Source: Methylobacterium durans
GTDB lineage: Bacteria; Pseudomonadota; Alphaproteobacteria; Rhizobiales; Beijerinckiaceae
Direction of reading: 5' to 3'
Length of the DNA: 64,000 nucleotides
Assembly: GCF_003173715.1 (NCBI RefSeq)
Contig: NZ_CP029550.1
Span: 806,001 to 870,000, forward strand
Shown here: positions 44,346 through 53,892 of the stretch, piece after piece
Position numbering within the stretch: the stretch's first letter is position 1
How the letters are laid out: each line of letters begins with the position of its first letter
Translations under genes and position numbers: made by a program
Notes under the pieces: model-generated
What the model was told of the DNA's origin: nothing
The model's database searches: none
Seen by the model: only the letters and a program-made list of their open reading frames with translations

Positions 44346-47300
44346 ATGATCAATTCAGATAGAGCGCTGAAGGCTGCGCTCAACACGGGGTTCGTCGGCA
44401 AGAGCGTAGCCGACAACTGGTTCTATAGCCACGGCTGGGTCAACGTCGAGTTGGTCCTAGCCGAACTGATCCGAGCCGTCCAAGAGGAGGGCTGGGCCTT
44501 CTGCGCACAGCACACCACCCCTCGATGCAGCGCCAACTTCGTCGCCTCCGACCTCGTAGCGGTCGACGTCGATCAGGGCACGCGTCTCGAGGCAGCCATG
44601 ACCCACCCGCTCGTGCGGGATCACGCCCTCTGTGTCTACACGACCGAAAACCATACGGAGGACAACCATCGCTTCCGCGTGGTGTTCGCCACTCCGCGCA
44701 CCATCACCAAGGCTCAGGAGATGCGGGCGGCTACAATCGGCGCCACCCGCCGGCTCGGCGGTGATCTGGCGGCCGTCGATCCGACCCGGATCTCCTTCGG
44801 CAACCCGGGCGCGATCGTCCATGCCATCGGCCGCGAGATGAGCCCCGAGGTCCTCAGCGAGCTGATCCAGGTGGGCAAGGGTCCGGCCCATCCCGGGCGC
44901 GGCACGAGACCGGCCGAAACCACCCAATCTGCCCTTGAACTCATGTTCGATCAGGCGCTGCGGGTGGCCAACGGCGACTCCGCGAGCCTGCGGGATCTCC
45001 CGCAAACCACGAAAGTGCATTGTCCGTTCCACGATGACCGGAACGCCAGCGCGTTCGTGACCGTGAGCCGGCGGGGCGCCAAGGGTGTGCACTGCAAGGC
45101 CTGCGCAAAGACGTTCTGGCCGGAAGGGCACCAGGCGGATTACGACTTCGCGGATTTCGAGAAGACCCTCCGGGGGGCTCAGGCGGCCCGGCAAACCGGA
45201 TCGAGCCCGCCCGACCGGTTGGTGAACGGATCGCCGGCTCAGCGGATCCTCATGGGGCCGGACACGCGGATCGTGTCCGGGCGGGCGACACCATCGCTCG
45301 TCCACAAGCACTTGACGCTCATCAAGAGCCCGAAGGGTTCAGGCAAGACCGAGGGCCTCATCGAGTTCCTGCGCGACAAGCGGTCCGTTCTCGTCGTCGG
45401 TCATCGCCGTTCGCTCCTGGCAGAGGCCAGCCGCCGGCTTGGGATCAGCTACTATCTCGACGATCCGGGTAGGGTGGACGGAAAGGCTTCCCGTTCCGAA
45501 CCACCTGACACCAGCGACGTGTCCCCGGACGAAGGCCCCTGGCCTGGGGGCGAGTTCCTGTATGAGGTTCTGCAGGCGCAGAAGGGGCATGCCCGCCGTC
45601 AGACGTTCAACCAGAAGCGCCTTGCCATCTGCGTCGACTCGCTGATGCAGATCAGCCCGAGTGCCGAGTACAAAGTCATCGTTTTCGATGAAAGCGAGCA
45701 GGTCTGCGCGCACTTCCTGTCCGAGACGATGGGACGCCCGGACGGGCCGGGGCCGCACCGCATCTTCACGCTGCTGACGCACCTGGTGCGACACGCCACG
45801 TACATCGTCGCCCTCGATGCCGATCTCGGATGGGTCAGCTTCGACACCTTCTTCGGCATGATCGCAGATCAATGGCTTGCGCGCACGAGTCCTGAGAAGG
45901 TCGCGCGGGTCTGGCTCAACGAGGCACAGCCGGCTCGTCAGGAAGTCGAGGTCCATGCTTCCAAGGAGCACTTGATCGGCGAGTTGAAGCAGGCGGCACT
46001 CGACGGCAAGCGCGTCTTCGTGACGGCGAACTCCCGCACCCTGATCGAGAAGCTCGAGGCCGGCCTGCGCGAGATTGCACCCGACAAGCGGATCATCGCG
46101 ATCACCTCCGAGACAATCCCGAACGAGGATGTCCAGAAGTTCCTGATGCACCCGAAGGTGCATGCCCTCGAATTCGATGCGATCATGACTTCGCCCGCGG
46201 TGGGAACGGGGGTCGATTTCACGTTTCCCGACAACGCCAAGCTCATCGACGTTGTGTTCGGCTTCTGCGAGCCGCTGGTGATCACCCACACACAGTTCGA
46301 TCAGCAGCTCGGCCGCGTCCGTCACCCGGGCGCGGTCAAGGTCTGGGTCTCACCGCAGACCTTCAACTTCGAGACGAACCTCGACGTGGTGAGGGCAGAC
46401 CTGCGCCGGCTCGGTCGGCACCATGATCAGCTGGTCGGCTTCGACGACGATGGGCAGGAGATCTACCGTGAGGACATCCCGCTCATCCGGATGGCGGCCC
46501 TGATCACGGCCGAAGAGCGCGCGTCCGAGAATGCGCTCAAGGCGAACTTCATCCGGCACAAGGAGGCGCAGGGCTGCACGATCGTCCACGTGAACAAGGA
46601 TCTCGGAGCCGCAGCATGCGGCTACGGGCTAATGCAGGTCGGCGCCCAGATCCGCGACGAGGCATACGCAGAGCGGATCATGAGTGCCGACGTGCTCCCC
46701 CGCCCAGCCTTCGAGACGGTGAAAAGGAGGCTGGAGAACGGCGACACGGTCCCGGACGATGAGCTCTGGGCCTTTCAGCGCACCGGTATCGAGTTGTCGT
46801 ATCGGCAACCAGCCTCGATGGAACTGATCCGCCTCGACCAACGCGGGCGTCATCGCGGACAGGTGCGTCTGCTCACGATGGTCACCCGCGGGCTGATCAA
46901 TCTGGACCGGTTCGGACAGGATCCCGCGGAGCCGCTCGCCGAGCAGCTCCGCTTCATGCGCAATGCGGGGGGCGGAGCCTACGCCATCGCGCGGCTGTTG
47001 CGCTTGACGCCGCTCTGCCCACCTTCCGCCTCCGCGAGGATCGCACAGGCCGACGGCGGCGCATCGGCTTTAAGCGGCCTTGTTATCGACGCCGTGATCG
47101 ACGCACGCGACCTGCAGGACTTCGCCAAGTTCGTGCAGACCAACAAGGCAGCCCTGGAGACGCAGCTCGGTATCCCGATCCAGGCCGACGTAGTGAAGAA
47201 ACCGATGCAGCAGCTCGGCCGAATTCTCGGGATGGTCGGTCTGCCCCTCGCGAAGCCGAAGTCGGTCACGCTCTCGGGCCAGAAGATTCGACGCTATGGG

Positions 47301-47441
47301 ATCGATGCTGATGCCTGCGGGGAGATGGAGCGCGTCATCGAGACCCGGGGAGCGATCAAAGCCTGGCAGTTCATGACCGGGCACTATGGGCCCAGGATGA
47401 ATCCCTTCGCCGATGACGGCGAAGACGAATTCGACGCCTGA
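44346..47441 (+). CDS. primase-helicase replication protein (CyRepA1-like)
   Basis: A 1031-residue protein. An N-terminal primase-like part (VASDLVAVDVDQG, NHRFRVVFATPR) is followed by a CHC2-type zinc finger around residues 223-250 (VHCPFHDDRNASAF, VHCKACAKTFW). The superfamily-2 helicase core has Walker A SPKGSGKTE (~327) and Walker B VFDESEQV (~446). A cleft-lining motif follows with DAIMTSPAVGTGVDFTF and QQLGRVRHPG. This is the layout of origin-binding primase-helicases of plasmids and phage-like elements. It should start replication of the element. The ATG at 44346 has AAGGAC upstream; the frame extends to 44265. Confidence 0.75.
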   Translation: MINSDRALKAALNTGFVGKSVADNWFYSHGWVNVELVLAELIRAVQEEGWAFCAQHTTPRCSANFVASDLVAVDVDQGTRLEAAMTHPLVRDHALCVYTTENHTEDNHRFRVVFATPRTITKAQEMRAATIGATRRLGGDLAAVDPTRISFGNPGAIVHAIGREMSPEVLSELIQVGKGPAHPGRGTRPAETTQSALELMFDQALRVANGDSASLRDLPQTTKVHCPFHDDRNASAFVTVSRRGAKGVHCKACAKTFWPEGHQADYDFADFEKTLRGAQAARQTGSSPPDRLVNGSPAQRILMGPDTRIVSGRATPSLVHKHLTLIKSPKGSGKTEGLIEFLRDKRSVLVVGHRRSLLAEASRRLGISYYLDDPGRVDGKASRSEPPDTSDVSPDEGPWPGGEFLYEVLQAQKGHARRQTFNQKRLAICVDSLMQISPSAEYKVIVFDESEQVCAHFLSETMGRPDGPGPHRIFTLLTHLVRHATYIVALDADLGWVSFDTFFGMIADQWLARTSPEKVARVWLNEAQPARQEVEVHASKEHLIGELKQAALDGKRVFVTANSRTLIEKLEAGLREIAPDKRIIAITSETIPNEDVQKFLMHPKVHALEFDAIMTSPAVGTGVDFTFPDNAKLIDVVFGFCEPLVITHTQFDQQLGRVRHPGAVKVWVSPQTFNFETNLDVVRADLRRLGRHHDQLVGFDDDGQEIYREDIPLIRMAALITAEERASENALKANFIRHKEAQGCTIVHVNKDLGAAACGYGLMQVGAQIRDEAYAERIMSADVLPRPAFETVKRRLENGDTVPDDELWAFQRTGIELSYRQPASMELIRLDQRGRHRGQVRLLTMVTRGLINLDRFGQDPAEPLAEQLRFMRNAGGGAYAIARLLRLTPLCPPSASARIAQADGGASALSGLVIDAVIDARDLQDFAKFVQTNKAALETQLGIPIQADVVKKPMQQLGRILGMVGLPLAKPKSVTLSGQKIRRYGIDADACGEMERVIETRGAIKAWQFMTGHYGPRMNPFADDGEDEFDA

Positions 47442-48210
47442 GATCCCCGTTCGGGATGGCGGCCCGGACGCCCCGAGCCACCACTCACAGGGACAGTCAC
47501 TCTCAGGAAGAGGAGAGGACAACGGTATTCCTTTCTTATCATCACTGGGCCGTTGTCCTCCTCGTCGACGACCTGTCGGGGTGCCTTCAGGAGCTCAGAT
47601 CCTCGGTCCCCCCAAAATATCATCGAGCGAGGACGGCTGCGACGAGGCGGTCCTGATCATCGAAAGGTCTTCTGGAACGGCAGGGTCGGGCGCGGGCAGG
47701 AACCCTGAAGGAGCCCGCGGAAGGATCCGGGCGAGAGATCGGCCGCAGAACCATAGCAGCTCCATTCCCATATTGGACTGAAGTGCGACTCAAGGTCGAT
47801 TCGATTCGAATCAATTTTCTTCAAGTTGTGCGAGCGAGCATCTCCGACGCAGAGCCTGTGCTCGGTTGAAGGGTCACGCGGTCGGAGGGCCTGTCAGACC
47901 TAAATAGGAGATGGCCACAGCTCTGCTGATATCATCTTGTACATTGCATTGATGTCACAAGCAGATACTTCGAATGAAAAGAATGTCAACATTTTGTCAT
48001 AACTGCATGCCCGTCAGAATATTGAAGAAAGTTATTGCTATTCGTGGATGAGTTGCTCTAGTCTGCTTGGGTCGTCCGAGAACGACACCCCGCCCGAGGC
48101 GAAGCAGACCGATCGTGATGGCAGGACGGACCCGGCGGGTCTCCGAGGATCAGCCTCGAGGTCTCAGGTCCCGACATCCATCACCCGGTGTGGATCGTCC
48201 CGGTCCGCAT
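47442..48210. other. intergenic region with stem-loop
   Basis: Besides the hairpin at 47503-47563, an AT-rich segment (47930-48040, with CAAGTTGTGC, ATTTTGTCATAACTGC) lies before the paralogue pair. An upstream extension of that frame exists from 48067 but has no ribosome site. Confidence 0.35.
47503..47563 (+). repeat. copy B of the conserved stem-loop
   Basis: GAGGACAACGG (47515-47525) and CCGTTGTCCTC (47550-47560) form a perfect 11-bp stem over a 24-base loop rich in pyrimidines (TTCCTTTCTTATCAT). The same order of elements occurs at 12336-12392. It lies 61 bases after the primase-helicase stop, so it could be a terminator, an antisense RNA or a processed leader for the next genes. Confidence 0.5.
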
Positions 48211-48867
48211 ATGGAGTCCTATACCCTATTGAATCAGACCCCCGTCGATCATCATGGGAACACCACGAGCGGGATCATCACCGGGAAGATCAAGATCTCC
48301 CCACCACCCCGTCTCGACATCGACCTCTACGTGCGATCCCTCTCCGAGATCGTGCAGGACCGATCCGACCAGGGTTGGTCCGTCGACCTCGTCACCATCA
48401 TGCCCGAGAAGATCAGCCTCGATATCCGGCTGATTCCCACCCTCGCTCATGACCCGGTGACGCGGACCTACGCCAGGCTGATCTCTCGGGTTGTTCGTCG
48501 ACCCCGCTCAGCCACGGTCACCCCGAAGACTCAGAGGCCGATCCTCATCGGTGGCGTCGACATCCCCGTCTACAAGGGACGGTCCGTCGAGGTCTCCGGC
48601 AATGACGGTGGTCTGCACTTCCACGGCCTCCTGGCGCTGCCGCCCCGGTCCCGCCTGAAGGGCCAGACGGCGGTCGAGCACTTCACCGAGAACGACGGTC
48701 TCTACCGTCGCGGTGGGGGCATCGCCCGGATCGACGTTCGGCCGATCCAGCACGGCGATATCCTGAAGGTGGCCCGGTACTGCCTCAAGGCCGTCTGCCG
48801 GGGTCAGATCGGCATCGACGCCGGCGTCGTCATCCTGCCCCGGGCTCTCTCCGAGCTGTCCCGGTAA
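48211..48867 (+). CDS. possible HUH-type replication/relaxase-like protein
   Basis: A 218-residue product whose second half has a metal-binding-like GGLHFHGLLALPPRSRL (HXH followed by small residue), then VEHFTENDGLYRRGGGIARI and a late ILKVARYCLKAVCRGQIG. HUH nucleases place an HUH motif and then a Tyr near a Lys (YXXK) in this order. That is suggestive, not proven. It is paralogous to the next gene and follows the primase-helicase gene. Start codon uncertain: ATG 48211 is the first clean choice. Confidence 0.45.
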   Translation: MESYTLLNQTPVDHHGNTTSGIITGKIKISPPPRLDIDLYVRSLSEIVQDRSDQGWSVDLVTIMPEKISLDIRLIPTLAHDPVTRTYARLISRVVRRPRSATVTPKTQRPILIGGVDIPVYKGRSVEVSGNDGGLHFHGLLALPPRSRLKGQTAVEHFTENDGLYRRGGGIARIDVRPIQHGDILKVARYCLKAVCRGQIGIDAGVVILPRALSELSR

Positions 48868-48920
48868 GTCCGTTTGGACCCGACGTCTGTCGGGGCGTCG
48901 GGCCCATCATCTCCCCAACC

Positions 48921-49664
48921 ATGCAGGAGACCACACTGCTCGTAACTGATCCCCAGACCGATAACGTCAAGATCGTTATCGACAACAAGACCGGTAACGC
49001 CAAGATCTTTCATAAACTGAACGTCGGCATTCCGAGTGCCGCCCTCGACAGGAAGTTCAAGAACGACGGCCCCCGACCGTATTACGCCCACCGGACCGAC
49101 TACAAATATTTTTACCGAGACGGTGATCGGCGATTTCTGCAGGAGGTCGTTCCCGTCATCGACGCCTACGTCGAGGTGGCTCGGCAGAAGATCCGGGAGG
49201 GGTGTTCCGCTCACCTCGTCCGGGTCCAAGTGGAAAAACTCATCTGGTGCGAGAGCGAGATCCCCGTCAGGGTTCACGCTCCCGTCCGGCATCTCTTCTC
49301 CAAGCTGACGAGCCGGATCGGGCCTCGTTCCGCGTGCGGGGAAGCGCCGGCCCTGATCGGATGTGCCGATGATCATGGATCCCTCAAGACGGTTACGTGG
49401 CCGAACGAGGCATTCGATCGAAGGGGGCTCTTCAACGGTCTTCTACTGGTGCCCCCTGGGTCCCAGTCGAGGGAGACGGTCGAGGCGCATATCGCGCGGC
49501 ACGATTTCCTGTACCGACGGGATGGGATCTCCGACATCGAGGTGAGGTCCGTCGGTCCGGTCGATATCCCGCGGGTCTGCCGGCAGATCTTCCGGGGCGT
49601 CCTCAATGGGCGGATCCCTATGGTGAAGGGGCCGCTCGTCCTAGCCGAGCCCATCCACGGGTAA
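48921..49664 (+). CDS. paralogue of the preceding protein, motifs lost
   Basis: A 247-residue product whose C-terminal ~90 residues match the previous one segment by segment (GLLLVPPGSQSRETVEAHIA, FLYRRDGISDIEVRSVGPVD, IPRVCRQIFRGVLNGRIPMV). The HXH has become LFN and the Tyr/Lys motif is VCRQIF. It may be a non-catalytic partner or a specialised relative. N-terminal domain unknown (DYKYFYRDGDRRFLQEVVPV). Separated by 53 bases, so co-transcribed. Confidence 0.5.
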   Translation: MQETTLLVTDPQTDNVKIVIDNKTGNAKIFHKLNVGIPSAALDRKFKNDGPRPYYAHRTDYKYFYRDGDRRFLQEVVPVIDAYVEVARQKIREGCSAHLVRVQVEKLIWCESEIPVRVHAPVRHLFSKLTSRIGPRSACGEAPALIGCADDHGSLKTVTWPNEAFDRRGLFNGLLLVPPGSQSRETVEAHIARHDFLYRRDGISDIEVRSVGPVDIPRVCRQIFRGVLNGRIPMVKGPLVLAEPIHG

Positions 49665-49762
49665 TCGTCACGGGGCGCCCTCATCAAGGGCGCCCCCCAC
49701 ACGTGCCGGCGATCTTCACGCCGGTCCCACCTCCATGAACCCACGAATTCCAAGGATCACCG

Positions 49763-50035
49763 ATGCTCGATGAAGACCGCATGATGCAGCAGTTGGCGAC
49801 CGATATCGTGATGACCTTCATGCCGATGGGGGGGAAGACGCGCCCGATGATCGAGGCGGAGATCGGCGAGGTGCACGCCCACCTGCTCTGGGAGGCCTCG
49901 CACCCCCCGACGCCCGAGGTCGATGACGAGGACGCCTTCGATCCCGAGACCGGCCTGCTCAAGGAGGCCTCGACCCTGCCCTTCTTCGAGAAGTGGGCGC
50001 GGGAGGCCGAGGCCGGCGGCGTTCGGGAGGGCTAG
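49763..50035 (+). CDS. hypothetical acidic protein
   Basis: A 90-residue acidic, mainly helical product (MMQQLATDIVMTFMPMGGKT, IEAEIGEVHAHLLWEASHPP, FDPETGLLKEASTLPFFEKW). No known motif. Codon use is similar to the flanking genes. It may belong to the replication module. Function unknown. Confidence 0.5.
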   Translation: MLDEDRMMQQLATDIVMTFMPMGGKTRPMIEAEIGEVHAHLLWEASHPPTPEVDDEDAFDPETGLLKEASTLPFFEKWAREAEAGGVREG

Positions 50036-50077
50036 GATCTCCTCCTGACCGAGTAGGGGCCGCCTCCCCGAGGGCGA

Positions 50078-50413
50078 TCAACGGGACGAGATCACGACCT
50101 TGATCCGGGCCGGCAGAGCCTGCAGCCCGGTGCTCTCCTCGAAGGCCTCGTATCCCGGATCGCCCTGCGAGGCGGCCATCTCCATGCGGCCCACGACCTG
50201 ATCCTTTTCGTTCAAGGCGACGATCTGGATGCGGGCGTTCATCGGGAACCGGTCGCCCTCCCTCGACACGATCTCGCCCAGGATCTCGAGGCGCGGCTCA
50301 CCCCCGTATCCCGTCTCATCGAGCACGGCGAGCAGCCCCTCGAGCCGGATGCCGGCTCGCTCCTCCTGCCCCGGGTCACGCTCCAGCAGGTCTGTCACCT
50401 CACGCTTGGTCAT
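50078..50413 (-). CDS. hypothetical protein
   Basis: A 111-residue product from the ATG at 50413 (MTKREVTDLLERDPGQEERA). Strand-rich middle (RLEILGEIVSREGDRFPMNA, RIQIVALNEKDQVVGRMEMA) and a short tail. The alternation suggests a beta sandwich. It is convergent with the 90-residue gene. Function unknown. Confidence 0.5.
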   Translation of the reverse strand: MTKREVTDLLERDPGQEERAGIRLEGLLAVLDETGYGGEPRLEILGEIVSREGDRFPMNARIQIVALNEKDQVVGRMEMAASQGDPGYEAFEESTGLQALPARIKVVISSR

Positions 50414-50704
50414 AATTGTCTCCACGAGGGATGAGACCACGAGGGCCCGACAAATTCAGCGTACAGGCGTCATGGCCAAGGCGGTTGTGCACCCCGACGT
50501 ACCGGCGGCCGTGTCGGTCTCCTGGGTGTTGTGCAGGCGGTAAGGTTTGGCACGGGCGAGGGGGCCGTGTCCGTGCCAAACCAGCCTCGCACCGGCCTCT
50601 CCTGCTTGCCAGGGCCCTACCCATGCCCGTTGCCACGATGCCTGTACTGACCGAGGCCGACCTCATCCGGAGTGCGCAGGCCGCGATCGCCGAGTACCGT
50701 CTAG

Positions 50705-52171
50705 GAGCCCGTCCGAGTAAGTGTCTCGACGACGAGGCCGCGGGATGATTCACTCGGCTCATGGCCAAGGTGTTTCGCTCCTGGGACGTCGATCAGGGCT
50801 GGCTGCTGCCGCCCTCGCTGCACGAGTTCGTGCCGCCCGGGCACAGGGCGCACTTCGTGCGCGACACGGTGCGAGAGGCGCTCGACCTCTCGGCCATTCT
50901 CGACACCTACACCGAGGAGCGCGGCTACCCGCCCTACCATCCGGGCATGATGGTGGCGCTCCTGCTCTACGGCTACAGCCGAGGCCTGTACTCCTCGCGC
51001 CAGCTCGCCCGCGCCTGCGAGGAGCGGGTCGATGTCATGGCAGTGACCGGCCTGAACCGGCCCGACTTCCGAACCATCGCCGACTTCCGCAAGCGCCACC
51101 TCGTGGCCCTGTCGGACCTGTTCGTGCAGGTGCTGCGCCTGTGTCGGGCGGCCGGTCTCGTCGAGTTCGCTCACGTGGCGGTGGATGGCACTAAGCTGAA
51201 GGCCAACGCCTCGCGCCACAAAGCGATGAGCTACGGGCGGATGAAGACGGCCGAGCCGGCCCTGGCGGCCGAGGTGGACGCTTGGCTGGAGCGAGCGCGC
51301 GAGGCTGACGCGGCGGAGGATCAGGCTCACGGTGCCGGCCGTCGGGGCGACGAAACGCCGGACTGGATGGCCGACAAGCAGCGACGGCTGGAAGCAATCC
51401 GCGCCGCCAAGGCCGCGCTGGAAGCGGAGGCCGCAGATCCGCCCGATCCGGAGGACGAGAACGGGCCGGGTGCCTCGTCGGGCATGCGCTGGCAGGGTCG
51501 GCCACTGCGCGGTGACGACGGCGCTCCGCCCGACCGGGCGCAGCGCAACTTCACCGACCCGGACAGCCGGATCCTGCCCATGCGCGACGGCTTCGTGCAG
51601 GGCTACAACGGTCAGATCGCGGTCGATGCCGCGCATCAGGTGATCGTCGCGCACCGCCTCGTGACCAACTCGGCCGACTACCGCGCCCTCGTGCCGCTTG
51701 TAGACGGGGTCCGCGCTCATCTCAGGCGCAAGCCGCGGGAGGTCTCGGGCGATGCCGGGTTTGCCAACGAGGCGAACCTCGTCGCGCTCAAGGAGCGGGG
51801 CATTACGGGCTACCTCGCTCCGGGCCGGGCGCGACACGGCGAGGCGGATGCGGCCGGCCGCCGGAGGCTGACCAAGATGCCGTTGATGAGCGCGATGGCC
51901 GCCCGCCTAAAACGGGCTGGCCGCCGCAGTCGCTATCGCCTCAGGAAGCAGGTCGTCGAGCCGGTGTTCGGGCAGATCAAGCAGGCCCGAGGCTTCCGAC
52001 AGTTCCTGATGAGAGGGCTTGAGCAGGTCCGGGGCGAGTGGGCGATGATCTGCACGGCCCATAACCTCCTGAAGCTGGCACAGGCCGACCGTTGAGCCCG
52101 CTGTCCGCCCTCATCGGCTCCGGTCTCGCCCCCTCTACCCAGGCCTCAAACACCGTTACTCGGACAGGCTC
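50705..52171 (+). mobile_element. IS1182-type insertion sequence A
   Basis: A 1467-bp element bounded by GAGCCCGTCCGAGTAA and, inverted, GAGCCTGTCCGAGTAA. The target CTAG is duplicated (50701-50704, 52172-52175). One transposase gene. The insertion is in the small gene described separately. Confidence 0.9.
50761..52095 (+). CDS. IS1182-family transposase
   Basis: A 444-residue DDE transposase. The N-terminal domain (HEFVPPGHRAHFVRDTVREA, YPPYHPGMMVALLLYGYSRG) leads into FAHVAVDGTKLKANAS (first D), DPDSRILPMRDGFVQGYNGQ, VSGDAGFANEANLVALKERG (second D) and VEPVFGQIKQARGFRQFLMR (E). A charged insertion lies between the first and second Asp. Intact, so potentially active. Confidence 0.92.
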   Translation: MAKVFRSWDVDQGWLLPPSLHEFVPPGHRAHFVRDTVREALDLSAILDTYTEERGYPPYHPGMMVALLLYGYSRGLYSSRQLARACEERVDVMAVTGLNRPDFRTIADFRKRHLVALSDLFVQVLRLCRAAGLVEFAHVAVDGTKLKANASRHKAMSYGRMKTAEPALAAEVDAWLERAREADAAEDQAHGAGRRGDETPDWMADKQRRLEAIRAAKAALEAEAADPPDPEDENGPGASSGMRWQGRPLRGDDGAPPDRAQRNFTDPDSRILPMRDGFVQGYNGQIAVDAAHQVIVAHRLVTNSADYRALVPLVDGVRAHLRRKPREVSGDAGFANEANLVALKERGITGYLAPGRARHGEADAAGRRRLTKMPLMSAMAARLKRAGRRSRYRLRKQVVEPVFGQIKQARGFRQFLMRGLEQVRGEWAMICTAHNLLKLAQADR

Positions 52172-52581
52172 CTAGGCATTCAGCGGGGCGCGACCGAGCC
52201 CCTGTTCATCCACCAGGATGGCTCGGTCTGTGCGATCGGTGCGGCACTGCCTCAATCGGTGCTGCAGGCCATCCTGAGGAACGGCGACGAGCGGCTGACC
52301 TGGCTGGAGTTGGTGCGGGCCGGCTACTTCACCCACGCCGACCTCCAAACCGTCGAGGCGCTCGCGTCGCTGCAACTCGGCTATGACGCCTGCTTCGAGA
52401 ATGGCCGGCTCGACGGGGAGCGGGCGCGGCAGTTCTGCGCCTACGTCTCTTGCCTCGACCCGAAGGATCCGCCTCCGCTGTGGCCGAGCGAGCTGGCGTG
52501 ATGGCGGGCGTGCGTCTCCGGTAACCCTTGGCCGCCAGCGCCTCGCCTAAGTAGCGGGAGTGCGGATGGGAGGAGTGCTGG

Positions 52582-52809
52582 ATGGGGCGGATCAAGGATG
52601 GTAGCCGTACCGTTCGGCTCATCAAGAGGCGCCGCACCCGTCCCGCAAAAGCGCTCACCTTCCGTGACCTGCACGCGGCGGAGCGCGACGGGAAGGGATC
52701 TCAGGAGCGCGGGACATCGGGCGGCGGATTTCCGAGCGCCTCGGATGCGATTGCCAAGCCGGCACGTCAAGGCGGCAGTGAGGTCGTGATCAACCACGTT
52801 CTCGTCTGA
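52582..52809 (+). CDS. hypothetical basic protein
   Basis: A 75-residue basic product (MGRIKDGSRTVRLIKRRRTR, FRDLHAAERDGKGSQERG) with no membrane segment. Highly basic N-terminus could bind nucleic acid. No family recognised, and a spurious frame is possible. Confidence 0.35.
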   Translation: MGRIKDGSRTVRLIKRRRTRPAKALTFRDLHAAERDGKGSQERGTSGGGFPSASDAIAKPARQGGSEVVINHVLV

Positions 52810-53001
52810 AACCGAGCGGGAGGCGAGGCCGATTCGCGAGACGCGGTTTCAGGCTGCCGCGCGTTACCATCGACGGATCCGGCTGTGGAAACGCCGGCGC
52901 CACGGCTGTTCGATCCGTCCGCGCCAGCGTTACGCTTCCGCCCTTGCCTGCCGACACAAGTGCTGGCGGTCGGAAGAAGCGGAACAGGACCAAGCGGCGC
53001 C

Positions 53002-53892
53002 GTGAATCAGCCCCTCGACAGCATCGCCAGCGTGCTCGAAGAGACGGGCGAGTACCGCGTGCTGCGCCGGATCGCGCCGTTCGCCCCCTCCCCTGTTCAG
53101 CCCGACGAGCCGACCTTCTTCGGCCTGATCCTCGACACCGAGACCACCGGCGTCGATTTCGGGCAGGACGAGGTGATCGAGCTCGGCATTATCAAGTTCG
53201 AGTACGGTGCCAGCGGTCGGATCTACCGCGTGCTGGAGAGCTTCAACCAACTCCATCAGCCCAGCCGGCCGATCCCGCCCGAGATCGCCCGGCTGACCGG
53301 CATCACCGATGGCGCGGTCGCCGGGCAGCGGATCGACGACGCGGCGGTGGGGATGCTTGCGGCCGACGCCGCCGTGGTGATCGCCCACAATGCCAGCTTC
53401 AACCGGCAGATGTGCGAGCGGCGCTGGCCTGTGTTCGCCGAGCGGAACTGGGCCTGTTCCCTCAACCAAGTGCCCTGGCGCGAGGAAGGGCACGAGGGCC
53501 TGAAACTCGGCTACCTGCTGATCGACTGCGGCTTCTTTCATCACGGCCATCGGGCGATCGATGACTGCCACGCCCTGCTGCAGCTCTTGGCACGGCCGCT
53601 GAAGGTATCCGGCCGCTTGGCCTTGTCCTGCCTGCTCGAGACGGCGCGCAAGCCGACGGTGCGGCTCTGGGCGGAGGGCTCTCCGATCGAGACGAAGGAT
53701 CTGCTGAAGGCGCACAGCTACCGCTGGAGCCAGCGTCGCCGCAGCTGGTACATCGACCTGGACGAGGCGCAAATGGAGATCGAGCGCACGTTCCTGAGCG
53801 AGACCATCTTCCGGCGCCCTGTCGCGCACCTGCCGGCCGACCGGTTCACCGCCCGCGATCGCTTCTCGGCACGCACGAACCCGGAGCTCTGA
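53002..53892 (+). CDS. 3'-5' exonuclease of the DnaQ (DEDDh) superfamily
   Basis: A 296-residue protein starting at the GTG at 53002. The exonuclease motifs are FGLILDTETTGVDFGQDEVI (Exo I, DxE), VVIAHNASFNRQM (Exo II) and HRAIDDCHALLQLL (Exo III, HxxxxD). The C-terminal ~80 residues form an extra domain seen in stand-alone relatives of DNA polymerase III epsilon. It degrades DNA or RNA 3' ends in repair or processing. The longer frame from 52885 has a low-complexity leader. Monocistronic. Confidence 0.85.
   Translation: MNQPLDSIASVLEETGEYRVLRRIAPFAPSPVQPDEPTFFGLILDTETTGVDFGQDEVIELGIIKFEYGASGRIYRVLESFNQLHQPSRPIPPEIARLTGITDGAVAGQRIDDAAVGMLAADAAVVIAHNASFNRQMCERRWPVFAERNWACSLNQVPWREEGHEGLKLGYLLIDCGFFHHGHRAIDDCHALLQLLARPLKVSGRLALSCLLETARKPTVRLWAEGSPIETKDLLKAHSYRWSQRRRSWYIDLDEAQMEIERTFLSETIFRRPVAHLPADRFTARDRFSARTNPEL

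Larger units (their letters stand above)
50623..52501 (+). pseudogene. small hypothetical gene split by an IS1182-type element
   Basis: Removing the element and one CTAG copy rebuilds a perfect 136-codon frame: MPVATMPVLTEADLIRSAQ ... AEYRLGIQRGATEPLFIHQ ... YDACFENGRLDGERA. The junction codons CGT-CTA-GGC-ATT are in frame. The 135-residue product is helical, with no known family. It is inactivated by insertion at codon 28 (of 136). Confidence 0.85.
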
